64,000 nt of DNA from Saccharothrix saharensis (GCF_006716745.1 NZ_VFPP01000001.1:8505386-8569385); one strand, 5' to 3'. Shown: positions 1-8,725, counted from the first letter of the stretch. The notes: generated from the sequence alone by a model not told the origin. A program made the numbers and translations.

Positions 1-993
1 GTCCGTCACCAGCTCGACGGCCTCCTCCCGGTACGGGTCGGCGATCAGCCCGTAGAGCCGCGTGGCGCGTTCGGGTGACAGCGCGGGCGGGGGCAACGGC
101 TTCGCGGGTGAACGGCCGGTGCGGATCAGTCCTCCGAGGTACGCGTCGAAGTCGCGCACCAGCTCCGTTTCCCGCCACTCGCGGTCCAGTCGCTGCAACG
201 CCTTGCGGGCTCGCGAGTAGGCCCCGTCGGCGAGTGCGCGCACGGCGTCGCCCGCCAACGACCCCAGCGCCGCCGTCTGGAGCGCGTCCGCGAGCGCGCG
301 GAGCCGGCTCGCGTCGCCCTCGACCTCGTCGACGGCGGCCTGCGCGGTTCGGTACGCCGCCGCGAGGTCACCGTCCAGCACCAGCATGACCGCGAGCAGG
401 TACGGCGGTTCCGGTTCCTCGGGCGCGAGCGCGATGAACCGCCGGAACCTCTCGTCCGCGCCACGCGGGTCGCGGCCGCGGGTATCGAGGAACGCGTCGG
501 TCTCCTCGGGCGTGACCATCCGGCGCAGCGTGGCGCGCAGCTCCAGGACGCCGCTGCGCACGCGGCGGTCGTCCAGCCGCTCGCTCCGCATCGGCAGCGT
601 GATCTCCAGCGCCGTCATCAGGTCGCCGAGCCGGTAGTGGCAGTACCCTCGCAGATAACGCGCCTCGGCGTGACCGGGCGAGAGGTCGAGGAACTCCGCG
701 AGCTGCTCCAGCGCGAGCGCGTACTCGCCGCGGGTGATGTTCGCGCGGGCGTCCTCGAGCAGGTCCTCGCCGTCGTCGCCGACATCGAGCGAGTCCTCCG
801 CGGCGAGCGTGGTGAACTCGGGCAGGAAGAGCGTGGACGGCTCCGCGCGGTCGGCGCGCCGCCGCGTGATCTCCTCCAGCCGCCGGAAGTGCTCGCCGAG
901 ATCCCCGCCGCCGCCGAAGCTCAGCCCCGAGAGGTCGGGGAGCTGGGGCGTCAGGTGGGGGAGGGCCGGCGTGTCGCGTCGGTCGCCCGTCAT
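1..993 (-). CDS. TPR-repeat protein, 3' end beyond window
   Basis: Last visible gene of the Hsp70 operon. It is open for 331 codons with no stop before the window edge, so the protein is longer than seen. It starts MTGDRRDTPALPHLTP. The N-terminal ~60 residues are Pro/Gly-rich and probably disordered. From about residue 75, helical repeats of TPR character follow (DARANITRGEYALALEQLAEF, then AEARYLRGYCHYRLGDLMTA). Its ATG overlaps the stop of the upstream 87-aa gene (ATGA), implying translational coupling. No catalytic motif is visible. A scaffold or adaptor role is an inference from the TPRs and the operon. Confidence 0.8.
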   Translation of the reverse strand, partial: MTGDRRDTPALPHLTPQLPDLSGLSFGGGGDLGEHFRRLEEITRRRADRAEPSTLFLPEFTTLAAEDSLDVGDDGEDLLEDARANITRGEYALALEQLAEFLDLSPGHAEARYLRGYCHYRLGDLMTALEITLPMRSERLDDRRVRSGVLELRATLRRMVTPEETDAFLDTRGRDPRGADERFRRFIALAPEEPEPPYLLAVMLVLDGDLAAAYRTAQAAVDEVEGDASRLRALADALQTAALGSLAGDAVRALADGAYSRARKALQRLDREWRETELVRDFDAYLGGLIRTGRSPAKPLPPPALSPERATRLYGLIADPYREEAVELVTD

Positions 994-1253
994 CCGGGCA
1001 GCGATTCTGGCTCGGGCACGGAACCGAGTGCGCGTCGGGCGACCTCGCGGCAGAGCAGGTACTCGGTCTCCTGGTCGAGCTTCAGCATCAGCGGCAGCGA
1101 GACCGGCAGCGAAGCCTCGTCGAACAGCTGCTGCTCGCCCGGCGCCCGGCGGTACTCCACCGGTGGCAGCAACCCGACCAGGCGTTCACGGTCCAGCCTC
1201 GGCAGCCGCTTCCACACCGTTCGCATCCGGGTCAGCGGTGACCGCATGATCAT
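990..1253 (-). CDS. Small conserved-context protein (87 aa), unknown function
   Basis: A short protein with the core RLDRERLVGLLPPVEYRR and an acidic, Leu-rich tail ending VARRALGSVPEPESLPG. The ATG is chosen because a strong Shine-Dalgarno (AGGAGG) lies 6 nt upstream, inside the 3' end of the preceding gene. This gives a 68-bp overlap with that gene, while its own stop overlaps the next start by 4 bp. No transmembrane segment or known domain is recognised. The placement between two TPR genes and the coupled overlaps suggest a partner or subunit of that set (inference). Confidence 0.65.
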   Translation of the reverse strand: MIMRSPLTRMRTVWKRLPRLDRERLVGLLPPVEYRRAPGEQQLFDEASLPVSLPLMLKLDQETEYLLCREVARRALGSVPEPESLPG

Positions 1254-2784
1254 CCCATTCCTCCTGCGGCAGCAGGAACTCTCCGGTCGTGATCAGGAGT
1301 TGGTGCTCGCTCTGGTGCAGCGCCTGCGCCTGCGCGGCGAAGAGGTCGGCGACCGCGTCCAGCTCCGCCAACCGCTCCCGCAGCCGGACCCGGGCGGGCG
1401 CGTCGTCGGGCAGGTCGCGCAACCGCGGGTAGACGATCAGCTCGATGCGCCTGCGCACCGCCTCGATCCGCTGTCGCAGTTCCTCGGGTGACGCCGGTCG
1501 CACCGGTAGTGCCAGGTCCTCGCCGAGGTCGTCGGCGTAACGGGCGAACCGGTCGCGCAACGAGCGCAGCTCCTTGCGCTGCCCCGAAGGCACAGCGGGA
1601 TCGGCGAGGAACTCGTGCACCAGCCGCAGGAAGCGCGACAGGGCGTCACCCTGCCCGCCCAGCGCCCGCTCCTTCTCCACCAGGTGCAGCACCTCGGGCA
1701 CGGTGATGGCCTTGGCGCCGTTCAACCCCATGCCGCGCTCCAGGATCGCGAGCGCCGTCTCGCGCTCGCTCTCGCCGGCCGCGAAGTAGTACCAGAGCAA
1801 GCCCTCGACGAGGAACGCGTCGCCCAACTCCGGATCGACTTCGAGCATCGCGTTGACCCGCTCCGACAGCTCCCGGCGGTCCTCGGAGCCCGGCGCGCCG
1901 GACATCTCCGGCCGGTCCGCCCAACGCCGCAGCAGAACCACCACCGAGAGCAGCGCCACCGCCGTGCCCAGGTGCTTGCGGTACTCCTCGCCCGTGCGCG
2001 GGTTCCGCTCCACCCGGCCCAACCGCTCGTCGAGGTCGTCCGGGTCGCCCTTCTCCCAGTCGCAGGCCAACAGCCCCAGCTCCGCCTCGGCGGTGCTCAA
2101 CCCGCGCTCGGTGGCGCGTTCGCGAGCCGCCTCGAACGCCTCGCGGGCCTCGGCGTACCGGTGGTCGAAGAACAACTGGATGCCCTTGAGCACGTGCAGG
2201 TTCTCCGCGGCCTTCGGGATCTCCTCGGTCAGCACGCCGAGGTCGCGGACCCGGTCGAAGTGGTGCAAGGCCTGGTCGGTCTCCCGGCGCCGCCAGTGCG
2301 CGCCCGCCAGGTGCAGGTGCGACGCGGCGGCCGCGAGACGGGCCGCGGGCCGGTCGGCGAGCGCCGTCTCGTGCTCGCGGTACAACTCCACCGCGCGTTC
2401 GTGGCGTTCCAGCTTGTGCTGCAACCACACCGCGAGGTGCGCGGCCGCCGGGTCGGGCTCGGAGGCGGTGGCGAGGCTGTCGACGGTGCCCGCGGCTGCC
2501 CAGTACTGGTCGGCCTGGTAGGTGCCGAGCATCGCTCGCACGTAGGCGTGCGCGAACCGCGCTTCGGCCAGGTCACGCCCCCGAGGACCCGCGTTCATCA
2601 CCTCGTCGAGCAGCCGTCCGGCTTTCTCGAGCTGTGCTCGCGGGTGCCGGCCGCGCGCGAGGATGCCGAGCGCCTCGTGCAACGGCCCGCGCCACCGGCT
2701 CGGCACGACGACGAGGAAGTGCCAGGCACCGGCCAGGCACACCAGCGAAAGCACCACGCACACCACGAGCAGTGCAGCGGTCAC
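1186..2784 (-). CDS. Membrane-anchored TPR protein (532 aa)
   Basis: Begins VTAALLVVCVVLSLVCLAGAW, a single N-terminal membrane segment at about residues 3-25 followed by a basic PSRW stop-transfer. The rest is therefore probably cytoplasmic. The remainder is a long alpha-helical TPR-like array (for example RLLDEVMNAGPRGRDLAEARF, AELGLLACDWEKGDPDDLDE and ALAILERGMGLNGAKAITVP). A basic, coiled-coil-prone stretch follows near residues 430-490. The GTG start overlaps the stop of the upstream pseudokinase gene (GTGA). It probably tethers the Hsp70/TPR set to the membrane; this is inferred from topology and operon structure. Confidence 0.8.
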   Translation of the reverse strand: MTAALLVVCVVLSLVCLAGAWHFLVVVPSRWRGPLHEALGILARGRHPRAQLEKAGRLLDEVMNAGPRGRDLAEARFAHAYVRAMLGTYQADQYWAAAGTVDSLATASEPDPAAAHLAVWLQHKLERHERAVELYREHETALADRPAARLAAAASHLHLAGAHWRRRETDQALHHFDRVRDLGVLTEEIPKAAENLHVLKGIQLFFDHRYAEAREAFEAARERATERGLSTAEAELGLLACDWEKGDPDDLDERLGRVERNPRTGEEYRKHLGTAVALLSVVVLLRRWADRPEMSGAPGSEDRRELSERVNAMLEVDPELGDAFLVEGLLWYYFAAGESERETALAILERGMGLNGAKAITVPEVLHLVEKERALGGQGDALSRFLRLVHEFLADPAVPSGQRKELRSLRDRFARYADDLGEDLALPVRPASPEELRQRIEAVRRRIELIVYPRLRDLPDDAPARVRLRERLAELDAVADLFAAQAQALHQSEHQLLITTGEFLLPQEEWDDHAVTADPDANGVEAAAEAGP

Positions 2785-4277
2785 CGGCCCTCCTCCTCGG
2801 TCATGTCGTCCTCGAGTTGCCCGAGCAGCAGCTCGTACAGTTCGATCGCGGCGATGTCCACCGACCCGTTCTCCCGGACCCGCGCAAGGCCCTGCCGGAT
2901 CACGCCGACGACCTGGAACGCCTGGGCGTGGCGACCGAGCAACCAGAACGTGGTGGCGTAGACGATCATCAGGTCGAACCGCCACCACATCAGCGTCTTG
3001 CCGTCGTGCAACCACTTGTGCGCGAACGCGTTCGCCTCGCGCACCCGGCCCTGCCGGATGAGGTGGCTCGCCATCGCGGGCGCGTGCCTGCCGCGCAACG
3101 CACGGGGCAGGCGGTGGAACGCGGTCTGCACGGTGGCGTCGAGCCGGCGGGTGAAGGAGTCGTCGATGGCGTCCGACAGCAGCGCCTGCACCACCGCCCA
3201 CACCTCGCCGATGGCGACGACCGACATCTGCTCCCCGTACGCCTCGACGCGGTCCGGGGCGATCTCCACCGCGCGGTCGAGCAGGGTCAGCGCTTCGAGC
3301 GGTGCGGCCGTGTCCTGGTAGGCGATGGTCGCGGCGAGCACCAGCACGTCGTAGTGCGGTGCGTCGACGAGCACCGCGCGGGCCAGCGAGAGCGCCTGTT
3401 CCGGCTCGCCGGCGTCCCGCAGCCCCTGAACCGCGGCCACGGGGTCCATCGCGTCCCGGGCGTGCTGCAACCGGTCCGCCAGCCAGGTGACGTCGACGTC
3501 GCCGCGCCGGGGCGCGGTGGTCATCTCGCACAGGTCCTCGAGCACCGCCCGGATGGGACCGACGCGCCGCATCCACGTCGGCAGCCTGCCGTCGAGCCGT
3601 TCCCCGGAGGGTGCCACCGCGCAGGCCGCGCGGTGCAGCAACCGCTCCGCGTCGGTGTCCGGGGTGGTGCCGAAGCAGCGCAACGCGGCGACCCCGAGCG
3701 CGAACAGGTCTTCCGCCCGGCCGACCGCCGTCTGCCCGCGGGCGAGGTCCGGGGCGAGGTGCAGCACCCGTTCCGGAGCGCTCAGCAACTCCGTGAACGA
3801 CGGCGCGCCCCAGCACGGCAGCGGCAGCAACTGCGGCCCGGCGTCGGTGAGCACGATGTCGGCGGGCATCGGCATCATCCCCGGCCCCAGCGACTCCCAC
3901 CAGCCGGGTAACGCGCGCAGTGCCGTCACGACCGCGTCCACGCGCCGGGCCGGGTCCGGGTCGGCGATGGCGTCGGCGAGGCTGCGCCTGCCGTTCGTCT
4001 CGTAGCAGACGACCTGGTACCAGCGGCCGCCGAGGCGCTGCTGGTCGCCCGCCGTGTCGGCGGGCACCACGGTGGCCAGGCCCGGGCGCCACCCCCGGTG
4101 CTGCCAGCGCTTCAGCTCGTCGCGGTGGTCGGCGCTGAGCTCGGCGGGCCTGATCAGCCGGTAGCACCGCTGTCGGGCGGGCGCGCGGTAGAGGGTGCCG
4201 CGCCTGCCGACTCCGACGTACTCGGCGTCCAGCTCGTGCTCGATCAGCCGGACGGGTTCACCGCCGGGCGCGGTCAT
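2781..4277 (-). CDS. Pseudokinase-like N-terminus plus TPR-like repeats (498 aa)
   Basis: The N-terminal ~260 residues follow the layout of a bacterial Ser/Thr kinase without its catalytic residues. A beta-rich start (GRRGTLYRAPARQRCYRLIR) and a hinge-like YQVVCYE are present. Where HRD..N and DFG would be, the sequence reads PMPADIVLTDAGPQLLPLP. An alpha-F-like DLFALGVAALRCFG follows. No catalytic HRD or DFG is seen, so it should be inactive as a kinase. The C-terminal half is helical TPR-like (DAGEPEQALSLARAVLVDAP, EALTLLDRAVEIAPDRVEAY). The ATG overlaps the Hsp70 3' end by 20 bp. Likely a sensor or adaptor protein; the kinase fold is an inference from motif order. Confidence 0.75.
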   Translation of the reverse strand: MTAPGGEPVRLIEHELDAEYVGVGRRGTLYRAPARQRCYRLIRPAELSADHRDELKRWQHRGWRPGLATVVPADTAGDQQRLGGRWYQVVCYETNGRRSLADAIADPDPARRVDAVVTALRALPGWWESLGPGMMPMPADIVLTDAGPQLLPLPCWGAPSFTELLSAPERVLHLAPDLARGQTAVGRAEDLFALGVAALRCFGTTPDTDAERLLHRAACAVAPSGERLDGRLPTWMRRVGPIRAVLEDLCEMTTAPRRGDVDVTWLADRLQHARDAMDPVAAVQGLRDAGEPEQALSLARAVLVDAPHYDVLVLAATIAYQDTAAPLEALTLLDRAVEIAPDRVEAYGEQMSVVAIGEVWAVVQALLSDAIDDSFTRRLDATVQTAFHRLPRALRGRHAPAMASHLIRQGRVREANAFAHKWLHDGKTLMWWRFDLMIVYATTFWLLGRHAQAFQVVGVIRQGLARVRENGSVDIAAIELYELLLGQLEDDMTEEEGR

Positions 4278-6186
4278 AGGCGTCCTCGAGACGGTCGGCG
4301 ACGTCGTCCAGTTCGCCGCCGGCGCGCACGGCGTCGGTGAACTCGCGCAGCGCGGCGGTGAGCTCCTGCGGCGCTCCGCGCTCCGAAGCCCACGCGGTGA
4401 CCTTGCGGAACAGCCGCCGGAACTCGGCGGGCACGGCCTCGGGCGCCACTGCGGGAGGGCCGTCGGCGATCACGTCGACGGGCGGGGGAACGGTGAACGG
4501 GGACGCGTCGGCGCTCTCCGCCGTGCCCGCGTCCGGCGCGCCCGGCTCCAGCAACCGCAGCAGCCGCCGCCTGCTCTCGGCCAGCATGTCGATCTTGTTG
4601 ATACTGGTGCTCTGCCGGAACGTCGCCTCGTACTTGCGCCCCGCGTTGACGTGGAACACCTCGACATCGAGCAGCCCGTTCACGTCGAGCTTGAACGTGA
4701 TGTCGAACTGGTGGTGACCCGCTTCCCGCGGCTCGATCTTGTCCAGCACGATCGTACCGACGCGGGTGTTGTCGAACACCAGGTCCGATTCGCCCTGGTA
4801 GATCGGCACCTCGACGTTCTCGGAGTCCTTCTGGTTGGTGTAGCGCTTCTCCCGGCGCGTCGGGATCTTCGCGCCGCGCTCGATCAGCGGGTCGAACCTG
4901 TTGTCCTGCACGCCGACGCCGAGGGTGTGCTCGGTGATGAGCCGGATCTCGAAGTCGCCGGCGTCGGACTGGCGCTCGGCGGTCGGCCGCCGGTTGAGGT
5001 CGAAGGAGTCCGACGCCTCGAACCGGCCGGCGAGGATCGCGGCGCCCCGCGCGACCAGGGTGTCGGGATCGCCGTCGGCGCGGACGAAGTCGTCGTCCTT
5101 CTCGAAATGGTCGACGAGCATCTCCCGCACGAGCGGGATGCGGGTCGACCCGCCGACCAGCAGGACGGCGTCGACGTCGAGCGGCGGCTCGTCCGGTCCG
5201 CCCTTCGCCATCTCCAGCGCCTCGAGGACCTTCTTCAGCGACCGGTCCAGCGTGGGTTTGATCAACGACTTGAGCGTGGCGCGGTCGAGCTCGATCGGCG
5301 CCGTGCCGCCACCGAGGTCGATCGTGGTGGTCTCGTGCAGCGAGAGCTCTCGCTTGGCCTTCTCGGCGGCGGCCAGCGCCTGCATGCGCTCGTCGTCGCC
5401 GGGGGACGAGCGGCCGAGTCTCTCGTTGAGCCACTTCGCGATCGCGGCGTCGAAGTCGCCGCCGCCCAACCGCGCGTCGCCGGCGGTGGCGAGGACGGTG
5501 ATCTGCCGGTCCTCGGTCTCGATGATGGACACGTCGAACGTGCCGCCGCCGAGGTCGAAGACCAGGTAGATCCGCGCTTCCTCCTCGGCGCGGTCCACCC
5601 CGTACGCGATCGCCGCCGCGGTGGGCTCCGGGATCAGCTGCCGCGGGTGCAGGCCCGCGAGCAGCGCCGCTTCCTCGGTGGCCTTCTTCTGGCGTTCGGT
5701 GAAGTAGGCGGGCACGGTGACGACCGCGTCGTGCACGCCGCGTCCGAGTTCCCGTTCGGCGATCTCCTTCATCCGCATCAGCACCAGCGCGCTGACCTCC
5801 TGCGGCCGCAACCACTCGCCGTGCAGGCGGACGCGCAGCGGGTCGTCCACTCGGAACGAGGTGCCCTTGGCCCCGAACAGCTCGAGCGTCTCCTCGCTGA
5901 AGAGCGCACCCATCTCGCGTTTGATCTCGATGATCGTCTCCCGACCGCGACCGGGCAGCGACATGGCCTGCTTCGCCGCAGCGCCGACGATCACGACGCC
6001 GGCGCCCGGGTCGAAGCCGACCACGGAGGGCGTGGTATCGGCGGGCGGGTCGAACGTCCGATCCGGGACGATCACCGCGGTGTCCTCGTCGGTGTCGAAC
6101 ATCGCGATCGCCGAGTACGTCGTGCCCAGGTCGATGCCGACGACCCGGTGCAGGTTCGGGTTGTGGTCGTCCATGTTCCCCGTCAT
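4258..6186 (-). CDS. Hsp70 (DnaK-family) chaperone with divergent C-terminus (642 aa)
   Basis: ATP-dependent Hsp70. The nucleotide-binding domain shows phosphate-1 GIDLGTTYSAIA (about residue 18), phosphate-2 DLGGGTFDVSI and the adenosine loop LLVGGSTRIPLVREM, so ATPase function looks intact. A substrate-binding beta-domain follows (IPTRREKRYTNQKDSENVEV, GLLDVEVFHVNAG). Instead of a normal DnaK lid and EEVD-like tail there is a Pro/Ala linker and a short helical end (EFRRLFRKVTAWASERGAPQ). It is the second gene of the operon and its ATG overlaps the upstream stop (ATGA). It is not the housekeeping dnaK, because no grpE, dnaJ or hspR is adjacent. A dedicated client or signalling role with its TPR neighbours is inferred. 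Confidence 0.93.
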   Translation of the reverse strand: MTGNMDDHNPNLHRVVGIDLGTTYSAIAMFDTDEDTAVIVPDRTFDPPADTTPSVVGFDPGAGVVIVGAAAKQAMSLPGRGRETIIEIKREMGALFSEETLELFGAKGTSFRVDDPLRVRLHGEWLRPQEVSALVLMRMKEIAERELGRGVHDAVVTVPAYFTERQKKATEEAALLAGLHPRQLIPEPTAAAIAYGVDRAEEEARIYLVFDLGGGTFDVSIIETEDRQITVLATAGDARLGGGDFDAAIAKWLNERLGRSSPGDDERMQALAAAEKAKRELSLHETTTIDLGGGTAPIELDRATLKSLIKPTLDRSLKKVLEALEMAKGGPDEPPLDVDAVLLVGGSTRIPLVREMLVDHFEKDDDFVRADGDPDTLVARGAAILAGRFEASDSFDLNRRPTAERQSDAGDFEIRLITEHTLGVGVQDNRFDPLIERGAKIPTRREKRYTNQKDSENVEVPIYQGESDLVFDNTRVGTIVLDKIEPREAGHHQFDITFKLDVNGLLDVEVFHVNAGRKYEATFRQSTSINKIDMLAESRRRLLRLLEPGAPDAGTAESADASPFTVPPPVDVIADGPPAVAPEAVPAEFRRLFRKVTAWASERGAPQELTAALREFTDAVRAGGELDDVADRLEDAYDRARR

Positions 6187-6626
6187 CCGTCGGTGCGGCC
6201 GGATCGCTGGTCGTCGAGCAAGGGGGTCGGGCGGAAGTCCGCGGTGAAGTCGGTCCGGGTCGTGTCGTCCGGGTGGTGGACCACCTCCCCGGCGTCGAGC
6301 AGGAACCGTTCGAGCTCACGGCGCAGCGCGGCGAGGCTCGTCGCCCGGTCGTCGAAGACCGGATCGCCCGCGGGCTCGAGCCGCAGCAGCGGCAGCGGCG
6401 GGTGCTCGGCGTCGTACGCGGCCCGATCCTCCGGCTTCTCCAGGCTGAGCCGGTGCGCCTGCGCGATCTCCTCGTCGCCCGCGCCCGCGGCCTTCAACCG
6501 GGCGATGTGCCGGTCGGTCGCCGCACGGACCTCGGCGGCCGTCGCCTCCGGTGCGATGCCGAGCTGTGCATAGCGGTTCGCGCGGGGCACCAGCAGCGGC
6601 AGCGCGAAGAGCGAGGTGACGTCCAT
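6183..6626 (-). CDS. Degenerate J-domain-like protein (147 aa)
   Basis: First gene of the Hsp70 operon. Residues ~15-75 look like a J-domain: RYAQLGIAPEATAAEVRAA, then a helix and the J-type end SLEKPEDRAAYDAEHPP. The invariant HPD loop is missing and reads DRHIARL in the matching region. It may dock on the Hsp70 without stimulating its ATPase, or be a regulator. The ATG chosen begins MDVTSLFALPLLVP, because upstream codons have no coding character. No clear Shine-Dalgarno precedes it. Its stop overlaps the Hsp70 ATG by 4 bp. The J assignment is by motif order and gene context. Confidence 0.7.
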   Translation of the reverse strand: MDVTSLFALPLLVPRANRYAQLGIAPEATAAEVRAATDRHIARLKAAGAGDEEIAQAHRLSLEKPEDRAAYDAEHPPLPLLRLEPAGDPVFDDRATSLAALRRELERFLLDAGEVVHHPDDTTRTDFTADFRPTPLLDDQRSGRTDG

Positions 6627-7003
6627 GTGCTCAGATCCGATCACTTGCGACGTTGAATGGAGTTGCCCGCGGCAACGACCCGGCCGGTTCCGGATTTTTG
6701 ATCGATGCGTCCCCTGATTGCCATCGGTACTGCGATCATCCCAGCAGACCGCGTCCACTCGAAGGGCGTTCCGGGCAGCCTCACTCGATTGGCGCAGCCC
6801 GCTCGACACGATTGCGGATTCGATCGGTTGGACCAACGCGTGTCGAATTCACGGCGATTCATCGAGGTATTGCCGTGACCACCTCGTGCCCGCATCATCG
6901 GATCGGGTGACGCTTTCGCGGTCACGAACCGTCGTCGTGAGCGGTCGCCGGCGAGTGGAGCGCTGGAGGCGGCATGCCGGACGAGACGACATGGCCCAAC
7001 CCG
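6627..7003. other. Intergenic region upstream of the Hsp70 operon
   Basis: About 377 bp, less GC-rich than its surroundings, between the operon start and the IS remnant. The only structure seen is a 6-bp inverted repeat (GTTGCC, CGC spacer, GGCAAC) at 6662-6676, about 40 bp upstream of the first ATG, which could be an operator. No HAIR or CIRCE heat-shock element was recognised. No convincing gene is present; the short frames here lack family motifs. Confidence 0.5.
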
Positions 7004-8080
7004 TCAAGCGTGGATTCGAAGGGTCGTCGCAACACAGTGATCAACCGGCTGCGGCCAGGATCTTGCCGAGCGCTCGGCCGGGGTGGTCCAGCCGGGCGTT
7101 CTGCGTGGGCGCTGGTTGAGTTCGGTGGCGACGAAGGCCAGGCGCTCGGGGTCGTGGACGGCCAGGTCGGTGTCTTCGGGGAAGTACTGGCGCAACGGGC
7201 CGTTGGTGTTCTCGTTGCAGCCGCGTTGCCAAGGGCTGGCCGGGTCGCGGAAGTGGACCGGGATGTCGGTGGCCGTGGTGAAGGCGGCGTGGTTCGCCAT
7301 CTCGGCACCCTGGCCCCGGGGCAGCGAGCGGGTGAGGTGGGCGGGCAGTGTGGTCACGGTCGTGACCAGGGCGTCGCGGACGTGTTCGGCGGTGCGGCCG
7401 TGGGGCAGGTGCGGCAGCATGACGTAGCGGGTGGAGCGCTCGACCGGTGTGCCGATCGCGGAGACTCCGTCCTTGCCGATGATCGGGTCGCCTTCCCAGT
7501 GGCCGGGCACCGCGCGGTCCTCGCCCTCGGCGGGCCGTTCGGAGAAGTCCCCGGCGTGGCGATGCCGCGATCTGCTCGGGACTGTGCCTCCTGGCCAGAT
7601 CGTCCTGCACGACCCGGTGCAGCTCCGGGTCGGCCGCGAGCTTGCGCGTCTTCGGGCGCGGGCGGCGGGCCTGGGCGGCGTGCGGCCGGTGGTCGCCGGT
7701 GAACGGATGGCTGTTGCGCTTGAGTTCCCGGCCGAGTGGGAGCGGTCACGGCCCGGTTGGACGGCGATCGCGCTCATGCTCGCGCCCTCGCACCACCGGT
7801 CGGCGATGCGGACGCGTTCGTCCTCGCACAGGTAGCGGGAGGACACCGATGAAGACGCGGACGGCGGCGCCACCGACCGGATCGGTGGCGCCGCCTTGTT
7901 CCTGCCGGACGCGTTGCGCCCGTTACGCCGGCGTCGGCCGGTCTTCGGGTTGACCTTGACGAGCCGGCACGCCTCTTCGTTGCTCACACCCCGCTGCACG
8001 AGCCGCAGGTGTTCGACTCGCTCAGCGGAGAGCTTCCTCGGTCCCCGCGGAGTCCGGTCGGCCCGGATCTCGAAGTCCAT
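7004..8080 (-). pseudogene. IS30-family transposase, frameshifted and catalytically mutated
   Basis: The start reads MDFEIRADRTPRGPRKLSAE, the usual N-terminus of actinobacterial IS30 transposases, with a helix-turn-helix region after it. Near residue 110 the reading frame shifts. The conserved VQDDLARRHSPEQIAAS is found in another frame (around 7560-7610). The original frame resumes at DRAVPGHWEGDPIIGKDGVS and runs to the end. The usual WDQGAEM, which carries the second catalytic Asp, reads PRGQGAEM. At least two frame changes plus loss of that Asp make it inactive. The stop lies 8 bp beyond the terminal repeat, so the original stop is lost. Confidence 0.85.
7012..7034 (+). repeat. Left terminal inverted repeat of IS30 remnant
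   Basis: Read inward it begins GGATTCGAAGGGTCG and ends CGCAACA. It pairs with 8100-8122 at 16 of 23 positions. Confidence 0.6.
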
Positions 8081-8099
8081 CGCACCCGCTGAGCTGGGA

Positions 8100-8122
8100 T
8101 GTTGCGCCGACTCCCAGTACCC
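8100..8122 (-). repeat. Right terminal inverted repeat of IS30 remnant
   Basis: Read inward on the minus strand it begins GGGTACTGGGAGTCG and ends CGCAACA. It is the partner of the left repeat. Confidence 0.6.
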
Positions 8123-8151
8123 AAGGGCGCCGTCGGGCCCCTCCTCGACGG

Positions 8152-8655
8152 TCAGGCGTTGGTAGGAGGCTCGTGGTTGGCCCAGACCGCGGTGTAGGGG
8201 CGGTTGCACAGTTCGATGACCGTGCCCCACGGGTCCTGCGTGTAGACGACCTCGTAGTCCTTGTTCTGGAACAGGCGCCACACGCCGCTGAGCTGCTTGC
8301 CCCCGGCTGCCGCGATGGCCGCCGCGGTGGCCGTGACGTCTTCCACGGTCAGGCAGAAGTGGAAGATGCCGGTCCGCCAGTAGGCGAACGTCTCGTCGGC
8401 GGCCTCGGTGGCCGGGTCGGTGAACTCGAACAGCTCCACGCCCAGGCCGTCGGCGGCGGTCAGGTGGGCGATGCGCATGCCGTGCAGCCGCGGGCCGAAC
8501 AGGTCGGTGACGAGGTCGCCGAAGTGGGAGCCGTCGTCGACCACCTCCTCCGGCGGTCGGTGGGGGTACAGGCCGAGCACGTCCCGGTACCACGCGAACG
8601 CCGCGTCGATGTCGGGAACGGTGACACCGACGTGGTTGAGCAGGGTCATGGGCAT
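8152..8655 (-). CDS. VOC (glyoxalase/dioxygenase-fold) family protein (167 aa)
   Basis: Two betaalphabetabetabeta modules of the vicinal-oxygen-chelate fold. Module 1 starts MTLLNHVGVTVPDIDAAFAW and module 2 contains FHFCLTVEDVTATAAAIA. Likely metal ligands are His8 in NHVGV and His/Glu in IFHFCL and VIELCN. Members include glyoxalases, ring-cleaving dioxygenases, epimerases and drug-binding resistance proteins; the sequence does not separate these. The ATG preceding PMTLLNHV is chosen because GAGGAGG lies 6 nt upstream. It is the last gene of the indigoidine-type subcluster, so a tailoring or self-protection role is possible. Confidence 0.85.
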   Translation of the reverse strand: MPMTLLNHVGVTVPDIDAAFAWYRDVLGLYPHRPPEEVVDDGSHFGDLVTDLFGPRLHGMRIAHLTAADGLGVELFEFTDPATEAADETFAYWRTGIFHFCLTVEDVTATAAAIAAAGGKQLSGVWRLFQNKDYEVVYTQDPWGTVIELCNRPYTAVWANHEPPTNA

Positions 8656-8725
8656 GGGCGCCTCCTCGCTGGGTGGTGGGAGGGAGCGGCCCACGCTGGG
8701 GTCGTGGGCCGCTCCTGGCTCGTGG

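Larger units (their letters stand above)
7012..8122 (-). mobile_element. Decayed IS30-family insertion sequence
   Basis: The element is bounded by imperfect terminal inverted repeats of 23 bp at 7012-7034 and 8100-8122, which match at 16 of 23 positions when read inward; both contain GTCG/GTCGG-CGCAACA. Between them lies a frameshifted IS30-type transposase. No target-site duplication was recognised in the flanks. The element separates the Hsp70 operon from the indigoidine-type subcluster and is probably immobile. Confidence 0.7.

Noticed and set aside
4195-6573. A 792-codon plus-strand frame opposite the Hsp70
   Set aside because: Antisense shadow; the Hsp70 on the minus strand has all family motifs.
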